A stretch of DNA of 64,000 bases from Metellina segmentata (GCA_947359465.1 OX375872.1:78661641-78725640), one strand, 5' to 3'. Positions 47,350 to 59,080 are shown, counted from the stretch's first letter. Notes: generated from the letters alone by a model not told the origin. Translations and numbers: made by a program.

Positions 47350-47424
47350 ATAACCTTTTTTGTTCAATAGCTCGTTGTGTTGCTCCAGTGTGACATCAAT
47401 TAAAATACCTGTCTACAATCTATC
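47350..47424 (+). repeat. SINE-A 3' fragment, inverted relative to the previous one
   Basis: AATAGCTCGTTGTGTTGCTC and GTGTGACATCAATTAAAATA, plus orientation; it forms an inverted pair with 47205-47280. Confidence 0.65.
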
Positions 47425-47505
47425 TTTTTTCCCTTTCACGACATTTTTTATTTAAAGTTATATATTTTGGTCCTTCAAATGTCCACACTGGTATGGTGTG
47501 TCATT

Positions 47506-47825
47506 TTGGTAGGTAGGTATGTATTTTAATTAGCTTCACACTAGAGCAACACAACGGGTTATTGGCGATGATCTGTGATTAACTCTGAAGGGAAAAATCC
47601 GAGGAAATCGCCACGTAATTTTGAACCACGGTCAGATAAAGAGGTCAGATGAAGCTGGCACCCCACTCTTCAAACTTGTTCACCACGTCAACGTGAAAAC
47701 ATTTGAGAGAACGACAAATTTCATCTGCACCAGCCCCCAAGTACACGACGGTCTTTGGCTGAATCGAGTTTCGAACTCACAACCCACTGGTTTCTTATGC
47801 CTTGCTCTTCCAACCGTCCTCTGTC
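47506..47825 (-). repeat. full-length SINE-A, minus orientation
   Basis: The tail (GTAGGTAGGTATGTATTTTAAT) is at the left. At the right end the minus strand gives GGAAGAGCAAGGCATAAGAA and a good B box, GTGAGTTCGAAACTC. About 320 bp: head, body and tail are all kept. Confidence 0.85.
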
Positions 47826-48224
47826 CCGGATACAATGTAATCAAATGCAGGATGTTACACCTAGCCCGGTTCGGCAGTTTCACAGGTTCGTTCACCAACA
47901 CCAGCAAATACACCAGTGTTGAAATCGGATGCCGTAATGTTTTCCTAGCATGTTCCTAGTGATCCTTAATTACCCAGCACCTGTCATTTCCAGTTACTAT
48001 TACATTTCATGTTCCCTCTTTGACAACAAAATATCAAAATAAAGAATATTTATATACTTAATATACTAGAACATTTATTTTGATCTTTTCAGAGGAGATG
48101 GGACGTTAGGATCCTCATCTAGTAATTTCTTTAAAGCTAATATAAGTATTTAGGGATATTGAGGCTGCTGAAGTACATTAACTCACTAAGAGGCTCACAT
48201 GCATACGTTTGTTTTTCAACCTGG
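47826..48224. other. unique stretch
   Basis: Nothing recognised. Confidence 0.3.
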
Positions 48225-48348
48225 AGTGTTCCCTAGATGACTTATGACCCGTTTGAACTTTCCGAGTATTCTTTCAATCAATAGATGTGGTTATTTAGCC
48301 ATAATGCGTGTGTTGTGAGGGAAAAGCAATACTACATTACTCGAAAAT
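48225..48348 (+). repeat. R4 fragment, target of a SINE-A insertion
   Basis: GTTTGAACTTTCCGAGTATT, AATAGATGTGGTTATTTAGC and AAAGCAATACTACATTACTC match the R4 unit of 34-35 kb. The SINE at 48362-48547 has landed at its right end. Confidence 0.65.
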
Positions 48349-48560
48349 CTAGTGACCGCTCCACGTTGGGTTGGCGTGGAAGTTTGGAGAGTGGGGTGCC
48401 AGCTCAGGTGTTGCTTCGTCATCTGACCGTGGTTCAAAATTACGAGGTGTTGTCCTCGGATCTTTCCCTTCGGGGACTGATCCCGGACCGTCGTCAATAG
48501 CCCGTTGTGTTGCTCTAGTACGACGTTAACTAAAAAATTACCAATTACTAGTGACCGCTC
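48349..48560 (+). repeat. short SINE-A with 13-bp target-site duplications
   Basis: The direct repeats CTAGTGACCGCTC at 48349-48361 and 48548-48560 enclose a 186-bp element that starts CACGTTGGGTTGGCGTGG and ends with the AAATTACCAATTA tail. The tRNA head is absent. The start point is the same as in the copy at 55174-55358. Confidence 0.9.
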
Positions 48561-49003
48561 AGAGCGTAATATTCTTTCTTTTGATATTATGATGTCAAGG
48601 AATGCTTTGGATTGGAGGTAATACATAAGAGGCTGACCATCCTTTCAAAAATTCATATAAGACGAGGCTTCGCCCATAAAATTTTATTTTCAAAATACCT
48701 TTTAGTTTGATGTCTTTTAGAGAATTAACCTTTTCATTTTCCAGGAAAACTGTCCCTTAACCTTGAACAGGTTAACGTGTCTATATATTGGCGAATATGA
48801 AATTCTATGTAAAATCAACTCAATTTAAGTACATGCTTCACGGACCTAGATTTCATTGATTAAAGCATTTGATTCCAAAGCCTGTTATCTTAGTCATTAA
48901 CAACAGAAGAGCGAGGCGTTCAATTATTTATATATGCGCCCCATAAGTTATTGCATTTGCTTGTTTCGTCTAAACTTATTTTATTTGCTTTAAGAATACG
49001 TAG
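48561..49003. other. unique stretch
   Basis: Nothing recognised. Confidence 0.3.
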
Positions 49004-49083
49004 GTATGTAGGTAGATGAATTTTCGTCACAATAGAGCTACAAAACAGGCTATCGGCGACAGTCCGGGATCAATCCCGAAGCA
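49004..49083 (-). repeat. SINE-A 3' fragment
   Basis: GTAGGTATGTAGGTAGATGA tail, then GAGCTACAAAACAGGCTATC and CCGGGATCAATCCCGAAG. Confidence 0.7.
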
Positions 49084-50127
49084 AAGAAGAAGGCTATAAT
49101 CGTATTAATTTACAAATAACCTAGAAATATGGTTACAAAATAGCACTAGCAATAAGAATAGAAAACCCGGACACACTCGGAAAATTCAGTTCAAATACAA
49201 TTTGAAAATATTCTCACACGACAAAGCGGTAGACCCGAAATGTTCGGACGTATGGTAAGGACCCTTAGGCATCTGGTTCGTAGAAATATTTCGGGTATGC
49301 CACCCACTACGATAAAATCTCACTGAACTGTATTCGTGTGAAGCTAGGAGGGTTAACAAAGTTAAACTCGAATAATGCAATATAACTGCTGAAGTTTTGC
49401 TACATTTATCAAATCTTTTTAGAAGGTCTAGGTTTCAAAAATTTATAGCAAACATGTTCGATGCGGAAAAATCAAGTAAACGTTAATGAAGAGTGAAATT
49501 TCTATGTGTTGTGGTGTGTGCGTTTCTTGCATATAAAATCTCATTGTCATCAATTCTCTTCTAAAAATACGTATTGTCATGAATTACGCAATTAGAATAT
49601 TTTATCTTTAAGGGTTCAGTGAACTATCGTAATCAATTGAAAAACTGATGCTTTAGTTTTAACTTTGAAATTAATTGATACCAACAGCACAGAAATCAAA
49701 AACTTTTGTATGATTTTTCTGATTTTGACTTGTTTTTGAGCTTCAGTTTATTTTCCGGGATTCCTTTTAAACTTTTTATATAATCAATGCAATCTCTTGA
49801 AATATTTGAATGCGACTGAGAAATTCATCCGTTACAATTTTGAGATTCTAGCTTAAAATGCTGCTTAACCTATGCTTTTTTCGATTAAATTTTAGGTGTT
49901 ATAGTACACATTTGTTTTAGTTTTACAGTTTGAGTGATACACTGAATAAAAATAAAGTTAATTTCATTTATATGTTTACAAAATAGGATACAAATTAAAA
50001 CAATGGGAATACATTGGAGGTTCAGAATTTGTGACCTGTCAATGTTAGCTTATCATCGAAACTTTTAACTTTCTACTTTTAACTAACGAAACTTTAAGGA
50101 AACACAAGTTAATATTTCTGATTAAAT
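49084..50127. other. mostly unique, AT-rich
   Basis: 49190-49357 ends in CGTGTGAAGCTAGGAGGGTTAA and holds ACCCGAAATGTTCGGACG; with the similar end at 37033 this may be another TTAA-type MITE, but its left end is not visible. Confidence 0.35.
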
Positions 50128-50445
50128 TGTGGGTGACGATAGCCCACTTGGAAATGCAACGGATAAACAATTGGAGGGGTGCGAGTTCGAAACTCAGTCT
50201 AATCAAAGACCGTCGTGTTCAAGGGGCTTGGTTCACATTAAATCTGTCGTAGCCTTAAATTTCCTCACGTTGCCGTGATGTAGAGATTTGGAAAGTGGGG
50301 TACCAGCCCAGGTGTTTACTTGTCATCTGACCGTGATTCAAAATCACGAGGCGTTGTCCTTGGATCTTTTCTTCGGGATTCATCCCAGACCGTCACCCGT
50401 TGTGTCGCTCCAGTGCGATGTTAATTAACTACCTACCTAACTGAT
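50128..50445 (+). repeat. near full-length SINE-A
   Basis: A-box area GCAACGGATAAACAATTGG, B box GTGCGAGTTCGAAACTC, GACCGTCGTG, GTGGGGTACCAGCCC and terminus GTTAATTAACTACCTACC. About 318 bp. Confidence 0.85.
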
Positions 50446-51125
50446 TAAATTCCATTTTTAGTCTTTTTACGTGGAAAGCTGTGCATATCTTTTTTTTTTA
50501 TACCTGGATAATAACTTCAAAAGTTTGTTTTTTAAGTCCATTGTCCCTTTAAGAAATAATTTGTTGTATCATTGCAGTGCGATGTAAATTTCTCAAAGAT
50601 CGAGGAACCCTATAAACGACTACTTGGTAATTTGGGAGTTTTTATGCTGATGTGTGTATTTGCTTACATGGATTAATAATTGTTGTTGTTTGCTGTGATA
50701 GTTGACTTAGAATGGCACAATATTGGCAATATAAAATTAATTACGCTTCTGTTCTGTCCAACATTATGTATAAAAGTTGTTTTATTACTTTTTGAAAGTT
50801 AAATTATTAAAAAGAAGTTTCTAAGCACAATCGACCGTTTGCATTATAATCTTTTAAGATAATGTAAACGGTATTCTCTTCAATCAACAGAAAGCAAAAC
50901 GGATCCATTTCTATTACTACAAAAATATTTTTAAATACTTATAAATTTATCAATATAGAATACGTCAAAGGAATGTTTATTAAATAATTCTAACCTAAAG
51001 ATCTAGAATTCTAACCTAATCAAGTGTTCTTATAGATTCATTAAACACCATAAAAAAAAATTCTATGTTTCAATTATGTTATGTGTTGTCTTTAATATTT
51101 TTCGTTAAGGTTAAAAATTCATTAC
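50446..51125. other. AT-rich stretch
   Basis: Nothing recognised. Confidence 0.3.
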
Positions 51126-51525
51126 AGTGGTTTTATTTCTGTTTTTAAAAGCACTCTTTCGATTAACTAACTAGAAAATAAAGCATACATTTCCAATAAG
51201 TCATTATAGTCATTTTTATTTCGAACCTTTTCGATACATCCTTCTTTATCAGCTAACTATTTAACGAAGCACTCATTTCTACTTACTCACATCAAAGAAG
51301 CTGTAATAAGTCTGTGCAGTCATTTTTATTCCACAGCTTTTCGAAGCACCCTTTAGATCAACTAACCATAAAACGGAACACTTATTTCTAATTACTCACA
51401 TCAAAGAAGCAGTAATAAGTCACAGCAGTCGTTTTATTTCACAGCTTTTCGAAGCACCCTTCAGACCAGCTAACCATAAAACGGAACACTCATTTCCAAT
51501 TACTCACATCAAAGAAATTGCAATC
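51126..51525. repeat. tandem repeat, ~109-bp unit, 3-4 copies
   Basis: CACAGCTTTTCGAAGCACCC at 51332 and 51441 and the diverged CGAACCTTTTCGATACATCC at 51223 mark units that also share GGAACACTTATTTCTAATTACTCACATC-like blocks. A fourth, older unit begins near 51131. Confidence 0.85.
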
Positions 51526-51789
51526 AACCCACTAGTGATTCAGGGAACTTGTCTTCTCGAAATGAATTTCCGATTGCGATCAATCAAAAAGACATATTCG
51601 TAAAGATCAGAACTATACTTGTTGCCACTTCAGTCTGCAGTTGAAAACTATCGACACTCCACGACTGCGAGTGTAGAAATGAAAGCAAAAAATAGTGAAG
51701 AAAGGACGACTCAAAAATAAAACAAAGGACTGAAAAACAAAAAAGAAGCATAAGCCACTAAATCAGAACTTCATCAGAGGAGATTTTCC
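51526..51789. other. unique stretch
   Basis: A-rich on the plus strand from about 51660; no feature. Confidence 0.3.
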
Positions 51790-52084
51790 TGATTGAAAAT
51801 CCAAAGTCTCTGTTTCCTCATCACTGGTTCCTCTTCCAGCTGGTGACAAGGCAGGATCCGATCAATTTCTCACCCGGCCCACCCCTTAGACCCCCGGATG
51901 GTGTGAGTTCTTCCCCCCTTATCTGTTCCGCACTGTTCCCCTCTCCCGGAACTTTATCGCTTAGGGTCGAAGCACAAACTGCCAGCGGTACTAGTCCATG
52001 GAGAAATTTCTTTGTCTACACTGCTAGGATTGGCCTCTTGTTTCAAAGAAATAGGCCTTTTACAGATAGATACTCATCGAATAA
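51790..52084. other. GC-richer island of unknown nature
   Basis: It contains pyrimidine-rich and C-rich runs (CACCCGGCCCACCCCTTAGA, CCCTCTCCCGGAAC) unlike the rest of the window. A plus frame (51843-52112) is open for 89 codons with Pro/Ser-rich residues at first. No domain is recognised. It could be an exon, a repeat end or a regulatory region. Confidence 0.35.
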
Positions 52085-53540
52085 ATGGTTAGCACTTAAT
52101 GCAATAAACTAGAAGCTCTGTATCTTGCTGCGACTATGTCCTGCTGAAATTTTAGAGGCAAATCTATATGAATAGTATTGTGCATCGAACATTGTGTGAG
52201 CCAAACTGTTTAGATATTATATTTAAACGCATACCTAAGAAATAATCAGAATTTAAGGCAATAAACTCGGAGCTCGGTATCTTGCTGCAATTTAGAGACA
52301 ATATTATTTAAATAGACTTGTGTATCGACTTAATAATAATTCATCGATTGTTTTTATGGCTCGAAGGGCAGTGTGTGTACCGGGCATTATACCAAAATGT
52401 TTTGATATTGTATTTAAATGCATTATCAAATTAAAATAATTAGCACTTGTAATAAACTTCAGAGCTTGGTATTTTGCTGCGATCATATCCTTCAGCAAAT
52501 TTAGAGGCAAGGCTATTTGATTTTACTGTGCACTAGACATTGTATTAAACTGTTTTCATATTATATTTAAACACGTCTAATTAGTAATTTGAATTAATTC
52601 AATAAACTCGGTATCTTGCTGATGCAAATTTAGAAAGAAAAGACTATTTGAATTCACTTGTGTATCGGTTTGATTGGTTCATTGATTTAAATGAGTTATC
52701 TAATAAAAATATTTAGCATTTAATGCAATAAACTTTGGAGCTCGGTATCTTGCTGTAACAATTTAGAAACAAGACTATTTGCATAGATTTCTGTACCGTG
52801 TTGATTGATTGATTTTATGGCGCAAGAGGCAGGACGTGTATCGGATATTGTACCAAACTGTTTTGATATTATCTTAAAATAATTGAGGCGTTGACGTTGT
52901 AAAAAGGAGGTTAGCGCCCAATACTAAATTTTACAAGACAAGCAAGTTGAAGGTTTCACTTACCGTCTTAGAGCCAAGAGTGGTCAAGTTACTGTTAGTG
53001 ACATCTTGTGGGTTTTTTCGAAACTGGACTTGGTCATTTACGAACTTATCTCCTTTTCAGTGTTGCTGGCATTGGAAAATATAATAGTTTCAATGAAATG
53101 TACGATTTAGCGCTTACCCTTTTTCAATGTCAACGCCTCAATTATCGAAACAATTAACACTTAATGCAATGAACTTGGATCTCTTAGCAGTATCTTGCTG
53201 TTATTAAACCTCTGCAGCAATCAAGTTTAGACATTAGGATATTTGAATATTTGTGTGTAAACACATTACCAAATAAATGGTTAGCACACTTTTATCATAT
53301 CTTGTTTAACGACACGACTATTTGTTACAAATGTGTTTTTCACTAGGCATTGTACCTAACTGCTTCGGTATTACTTTTAAATAAATGGTCGCGAATAAAT
53401 GGTAAGCACTTAATGAAACAAAATAGGAGAGCTCAGTCTTGCTGCTACCAAATTTTGCTGCAACTAGAGACCTGAATATTTGAACAATAGTGTTGCATAC
53501 CATACATCGAATCAGATATTGCACCAAACTTTTATTATAC
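52085..53540 (+). repeat. degenerate tandem array marked by GCAATAAACT...TATCTTGCTG
   Basis: The marker occurs at about 52101, 52258, 52450, 52599, 52725, 53166 and 53418. Between markers the units share TTTAGAGGCAA, TGTGCATCGAACATTG and AAACTGTTTTGATATTATAT. Unit length varies (about 127-250 bp) because of deletions and because some units carry a piece resembling the SINE-B tail (GATTTTATGGCGCAAGAGG at 52810). A MITE (52880-53144) interrupts it. Confidence 0.8.
52880..53144. mobile_element. 265-bp MITE with ~33-bp inverted ends
   Basis: Left TAATTGAGGCGTTGACGTTG then TAAAAAGGAGGTTAGCGC; right end, inverted, TAATTGAGGCGTTGACATTG then AAAAAGGGTAAGCGC. TA flanks are consistent with a Tc1/mariner-type insertion, though the AATT next to the ends allows other readings. 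It is inserted in a unit of the surrounding array. Confidence 0.8.
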
Positions 53541-54440
53541 AGGGTGATTCATAAATACGTATACAGTTTCCAGATGCTGTAAAACAGGAACAGTGTAAGA
53601 CACAGTCCCCAAATACGAATTGTTAACTTGGTATGCTCATAAAGTTCGTCCCCTTCCCGTTCGAAGTGACATAGGCGATTGCGAGCGTGTCACGGGACTA
53701 GTCAATGGAAATGACTGCGTCTGCAGGGAGAAGGGATTTTGTGTTCTTGAATTGAGTAAAACGGAATCTGTCACCGTTGTTCAACATCAATTTCGATCAC
53801 AATTGGAAAAGAACCTCCAACCAAAAAAATTTCATTCAAGATTGGTTTAAACAATTTAAAACTACTAGCTGTTTGTGAAAAGTTAAAAAGCCAGGAAGAC
53901 CGAGTGTATCGGCAGATGTCACCGAAAACTTTATTCATCCAATTGGATACTAAAGTGGAAAAACTTTATTACCCAATTGGATGGTGCACCACCACAATGG
54001 TCAGACGATGTGCTAAACTACCTGTATCTACATCTTCATCGATGGATTGGACCAAGCGTCGACTACAACATGCCTCTAACCCAATGACCACCCTGATGCC
54101 CCTGACTTAACAGAATGTGACTTTTTTCTTTGGGGCTACGTAAAGGATAACGTATTTAACCCTCCTCTTCCTGTTGATCTAGCGAAGTTGAAACAGTGTA
54201 TCACAAGCACTATCACTGCACTTGCTTCAGATACCCTAACTTGCGTCTGGGAGGAAATGGGTTACCGGTTTGATGTGTGTATTGTGACTGAGGGTGCACA
54301 CATAGAACATATGTGACACTGTCTCTAAAAAAACTTGAAACATTCACCTACACTTCTGTTAGAGGTAACATAAAATATCTTACATTGTCACTGTTATATA
54401 GTACGTGTAAATTGCATATTTACTTATGAATCACCCTCTA
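53538..54440 (+). mobile_element. Tc1/mariner-type element with internal deletion
   Basis: Inverted ends ACAGGGTGATTCATAAATACG and, inverted, AGAGGGTGATTCATAAGTA lie inside TA (53538-53539, 54439-54440). On the plus strand the N-terminal helix-turn-helix region (FCVLELSKTESVTVVQHQFR, a DUF4817-like motif) is followed at once by the late catalytic part (SDDVLNYLYLHLHRWIG, then PDLTECDFFLWGYVKDNVFN) and a C-terminus ending AHIEHM. The central first-catalytic region is missing and the pieces are in different frames, so this is non-autonomous. Confidence 0.85.
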
Positions 54441-55161
54441 TAACACAAAGGCATGCGTGTTAAAGAAGATTGTTCTTTCTTTACTTAAAAATATTTTACT
54501 AATTTATTGATTTTTACCACAAAGTCTTAATATCTGTTTTGTGTAAGTGTATATATATATAATTTAATAATTCAATTACAAAGACAGAGGGAGAATTAAG
54601 AAAATTTCAAGAAATGAAATGTGTTGGTGAATCACCAGGAGGAGCCTGGCCGAGAGAACACAAAATAGTGTTTTCTGCGTGTGGGCAGCGGTACGCCAAA
54701 AGTATCCACACTTATGGTTTTTGTTTGAGTACACCCCCTTTTTTTTAGCTTTAAGCTTGTTTGCATTTTTTAGCTCTTAAAAATGAAAACTTTTAAGCGG
54801 CCTAAATCTTAAAAATTACATACATTTTTAACAGAAACATTTTCATCGAATTAATAATTTTTAAATTTATAATTTGACTATCGTTTTTTATTCGAAATTT
54901 AATTTGTATTTATTTTTTATTATATTATAGCTATTTTACAAACTGAAGTTGGTAGTCAGTTAGTTGACGTCGTCCTAGAGCAAGAAAAGGAAAATTTTCC
55001 TAATGGACTGGTTTCTAAAATTGCATAGAATGATTTTTAATTTTGTTATGTAATTAATAAAGTTTAATTACTTCATATGTTAATAACAGTTTTTATTCAA
55101 AATTTTAAACTCAAGCTATTTTAAACTGGATAGAAAAAAGGGGCCAAATCTCACGCCTCTT
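54441..55161. other. AT-rich stretch
   Basis: A short (TA)n at 54550. Nothing else is recognised. Confidence 0.3.
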
Positions 55162-55370
55162 TTGGGATTTCGGTAATTGGTAATTTTAGTTAACGTCGTA
55201 CTAGAGCAACACAACGGGCTATTGACGACGGTCCGGGATCAGTCCCTTAAGGGAAAGAACCGAGGACAACACTTCGTAATTTTGAACCACGGTCAGATGA
55301 CGAAGCAACACCTGAGCTAGCACCCCACTCTCCAAACTTCCACGCCAACCCAACGTGATTGGGATTTCGG
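55162..55370 (-). repeat. short SINE-A with 12-bp target-site duplications
   Basis: TTGGGATTTCGG at 55162-55173 and 55359-55370 encloses a 185-bp copy with an ATTGGTAATTTT tail at the left and CCAACCCAACGTG at the right. On the minus strand it starts CACGTTGGGTTGGCGTGG, the same 5' end as 48362. Confidence 0.9.
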
Positions 55371-55723
55371 AGATAGCTTGTAAATGTTAGTGTTTTTAAC
55401 TATCCACACGCTGGGTGATAGTTTTATAAAATAAGGTATACTTTTTTTAATTTGATGAAAAAATGTCAGGCTAATTACAGCTGATAAAAAGGCAGGATAG
55501 AAATAATGAATCGGCAGAAACTTATTTACCTAATATGATCTTATTGATAGAGAAAATTTTAAATTTTGAAATTATCCGATTACAATTATTTTATATTTCT
55601 GATTTATATATTCTCAAGTGTTCAACCCTAACTATACCGATACACTTGGAAGTTTCCACTTTTTTTCTCTCAATTCCATCCTTAAAAAATGACCATAAGT
55701 GAATTGTTTCGTGTTCGGAAATC
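55371..55723. other. AT-rich stretch
   Basis: Nothing recognised. Confidence 0.3.
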
Positions 55724-57144
55724 TACACTGCTTGACAATTGCTAAGGAACAATCGATTCATGCAAAACTGCGATTCGGAAAGCCGCTCAATCGTAGAAAA
55801 TGTAAGTGCAGAGGGTGCTGTAGAGCAATGTCTCTTATCTGTATAAAAGACAGCTCACACGAGCTGTTTATTAGTTGAAATTTCAAACAGTAAAGTATCT
55901 ACAGAAAGTAGCATCATTTGAGTGAATTTGACCGTGGGCGAACAGTTGCGGCGGCTCGAAGCTGGGCAAAGTGTCACCCAAGTTGCCGCAGCAATGCGTG
56001 TCAAAAAGCGTTATTTCGCGGTAATAAAGAGCCGCGGAAGGTGGAAATGCTTTGAGAAATCATGTTGGTGGTCGTGATAGGTGTACCACACCCAGAGATG
56101 ATGCACATATATCCCTAACAGCAATAAGAAACAAACACCTCACTCCGGGACAGATTGGTTCAGAGCTTGCAACCGCTACCGGCACTCGTGTATCTGCAAA
56201 AACAATTTCTCGGCGATTATATCAAGCTCGCTTGTATATTTGGAAGCCTATTAAATGCTTTCCGTTACGATTACGCCATCGTCGGGAAAAGTTACGCTGG
56301 TGTAAAGAACATATTCGTTAAAATCGTCAACAGTGGTCCAGAGTCATGTTCTCCGACGAATCCCGATTCACCGTGAAGAGGGATTCTGGACACCAGCTAC
56401 TGTAGAGAGAGAGAGAGAGAGAGGGGTACCCGTTACACACCATAGAATGCTCGTGAGGTTGATTGTTATGGCCGAGGGGCCATGGTGTGGGCAGACATTA
56501 TGCATAATGGCAGAACACAGCTACACATATTTGACACTGGTGACTTTACATCTCAGCGCTATTGCACGAAAATTCTCCTGGGTCATGTTCGTTCATTTCG
56601 GGGTGCAGTGGGTCCAGTCTTTCTGTTCTTGGGGGACAATACATGCACACACAAGACAATTGATGTCTCTGAGACACTAGAGAGCTAAGGTATTGAATGA
56701 TTGGAATGGCATGCGTATTCACCGGACTTAAATCCTATAGAGCATGTTTGGGATGAACCCACCCCAAACTGTGCAGGCGCTCAAAATTGCTTTGAGAGAG
56801 GAATGGGACAATATCCCCTAAGCACTCCTCGACTGTTTAGTGGAGAAGATGCATAGCAGATGCTAAATGTGCATTAGTGTGTAACAAGGCCTCACTTCTT
56901 ACTGAGTGACTATATCTGTCATGACTCCGGATAGAGAGAACATTTTTCGAGACTTTGGAAATTGCTCTAAGGAGCAGATTTTTTTCTATTTATTATCTTG
57001 CTTTTCCATGTGCCAAAATCTGTAACATTTTGCATTATACTTAAAGTATCTTAATTAAATATATACTAAGTTTCGTTTCTTCAATCAATGAATATTATTA
57101 TTTTTAAAACTGTGTTTGTTCCTTAGGAATTGTCAAGCAGTGTA
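55724..57144 (+). mobile_element. Tc1-like transposon with both ends and all three catalytic motifs traceable
   Basis: Inverted ends CACTGCTTGACAATTGCTAAGG and, inverted, CACTGCTTGACAATTCCTAAGG sit in TA; length 1421 bp. On the plus strand the transposase can be followed across frames: EFDRGRTVAAAR (helix-turn-helix area, 55925), a second helix-turn-helix frame 56052-56321 (ATGTRVSAKTISRRLYQ), MFSDESRFT (first Asp, 56348), LGDNTCTHK (second Asp, 56630) and SPDLNPIEHVWDE (Glu, 56720). Frameshifts and a (GA)n expansion at 56406-56423 break it. It is the least decayed transposase here. Confidence 0.9.
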
Positions 57145-57161
57145 TGAAAATTTTTCATGGT

Positions 57162-57312
57162 TGGTAGGTATTATAATTAAGGTAGCACTGGAGCAACAGA
57201 ACGGGCCATTGGTGACGGTCCGGGATCAATCCCAAGGGGAAAGAGACGAGGATACCTCGTAGGTCACGAGGGAAAACCTGAGTCCCTCTCTCCAAACTTA
57301 CATGTTTAGAAT
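57162..57312 (-). repeat. SINE-A 3' half
   Basis: GGTTGGTAGGTATTATAATT tail, GCACTGGAGCAACAGAACGG and CGGTCCGGGATCAATCCC. It lies just outside the Tc1 right end. Confidence 0.75.
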
Positions 57313-57337
57313 AAATTTCAAATAAGTTCAGTTGTTC

Positions 57338-57476
57338 TTAACAACGCTGATGACTGTCTCGAAGTGATATGTCATCACAAGCAAAACTAACCAGATCTTG
57401 ATGAACGAGGTATCTCGTTATTAGCAAAATTGTTCAGATATTGATGGACGAGATATCAAAACCTCTTGAGGGTTAA
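57338..57476. mobile_element. TTAA-MITE, short copy
   Basis: TTAACAACGCTGATGACTGT at the left and CCTCTTGAGGGTTAA at the right, with GACGAGATATC and ATTAGCAAAATTGTTCAGAT inside. Confidence 0.7.
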
Positions 57477-58862
57477 GAGCTAACAGCATAGGAACATATT
57501 TGTATTAGTCACGCAAGAAGGCATTGTGTGCCTTCATAACTATCTGTTTCCAATGAGAACTTAAATATCTCTAGGAGATATTATACATTCGCGATTAAAG
57601 TATCCGTTTCCAATGTATATAACGGAATGTTCCTTGCTATATTATTCAATTCCTTTTAACTTTGTATAGTTAAGACACGAAGGTATTGTTTATTTTGCTT
57701 TATACCCTCTGAAGAATATCGAAGATATGTCTCTATAACGGATTACGTGTCTGGGGCATTCCTCGAAGCGACACAACATTAATTACTAACGCAGCTTACT
57801 TTTATTATGAATGAATGTAGATGTATTATACAATCATTAACAGTGAGTCTGAAATCAGTATGGGTCAATTGAGTGGAGTGATAAACGAGCCAAGATTAGA
57901 ATTCGTAGAAATTTAAATGTTAAAATAGGGTATCTTTAACACAATATTAATCTATCACAAGCACAATTCCTATCTACTGTCAATAAATCTTGTAGCAGCT
58001 AAATGCGTATGTGTGTGTGAATAGATTCCTCTCTCCACGATCATTTTATCAGTTAATGCGCCCATTCCTGCACCAAGAAGAATGAACGGAATGAATAAAC
58101 TGGCTATTATCAAATACTAGCATTACGCTTCAAAAAGTTGCTTTCGCTGTTTAATCAAAGTAATGAAGACGTGAAATGAGCTCATTTTACAGTAGCTGCG
58201 AAACAGCTTTCGCTCGGGTGATTTAAGCTGAGGAGCTCAGATAAACTTAAATAGAATTCTTCATTAATACAATCCGTGGTCTGTTCATATAATTAACGGA
58301 TATTCGATTGCAAAGTTTGCGGAGATTATACTCGTGGATCTGGCCGGCTGGCCACGAGCGGCCCAACATTGTTTTTCGCAACCTGCTGAATCGCATACGA
58401 AACTGTGGGAAATGGATATAAAAGTAAGCAAATGGATACAAAATGAAGAGAAAGAAAATACAAAGAAGAACTGTACCAAATATTTTACGACGGAAATTCT
58501 ATCGTATAATATTCGGAATACTTAAATCATACGGTCTGCAAAGATTTGACTTATACTGTCCAAATGCTCTCGAATGATAGATGTAGGGGTGAAATTAAAT
58601 GCCGTTCATCGCCGTTTTGGAAATGGTTGGCGTTTAATCCAATTGGTGCTGACAAATCAACAATCACGGATCAATTCGAAATTTATTTATTGAACTTTTT
58701 ATTGTAAAGTTTTGAAATATCGTATCCGAAATACAAGTTGGACAGCTAACACCCCATTCAGAACACCTATATGAAACACTTACGTATGTTTACAGTTCGA
58801 AAAAAAATCCCCTCACAACTAAAGATTTTAATTTATTCTTTATTTTTTAATTTTTTTTATTT
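57477..58862. other. unique stretch
   Basis: Nothing recognised. Divergent frames around 58250-58525 overlap on both strands and have no domain. Confidence 0.3.
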
Positions 58863-59080
58863 TTGTACTATAGTCCATCTTTATATTTGTACATAATTGA
58901 AATAAAGATTTCTATGTTGATAATGAGCAGTTACATTCAGAAACAGCATTTGTTACCAATAGCGATGTTTAGAAGTTATTGTAAAATTGACGTTAGAAAA
59001 GAAAAAGGTGTACGTTGTGACTGGAAAAGAAATGGGGTTAAGTTGGCGTTAGTATCGAAACAAGGAATTTACAGTGGTGG
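58863..59080 (+). CDS. possible exon ending at a GGGAAG|GTAGGT donor
   Basis: A plus frame with SYCKIDVRKEKGVRCDWKRN and KLALVSKQGIYSGGK ends at a plausible donor (about 59080). The upstream part is poor (a pyrimidine-poor acceptor near 58970, or an ATG at 58863). No family is recognised and no second exon was found. Confidence 0.2.
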
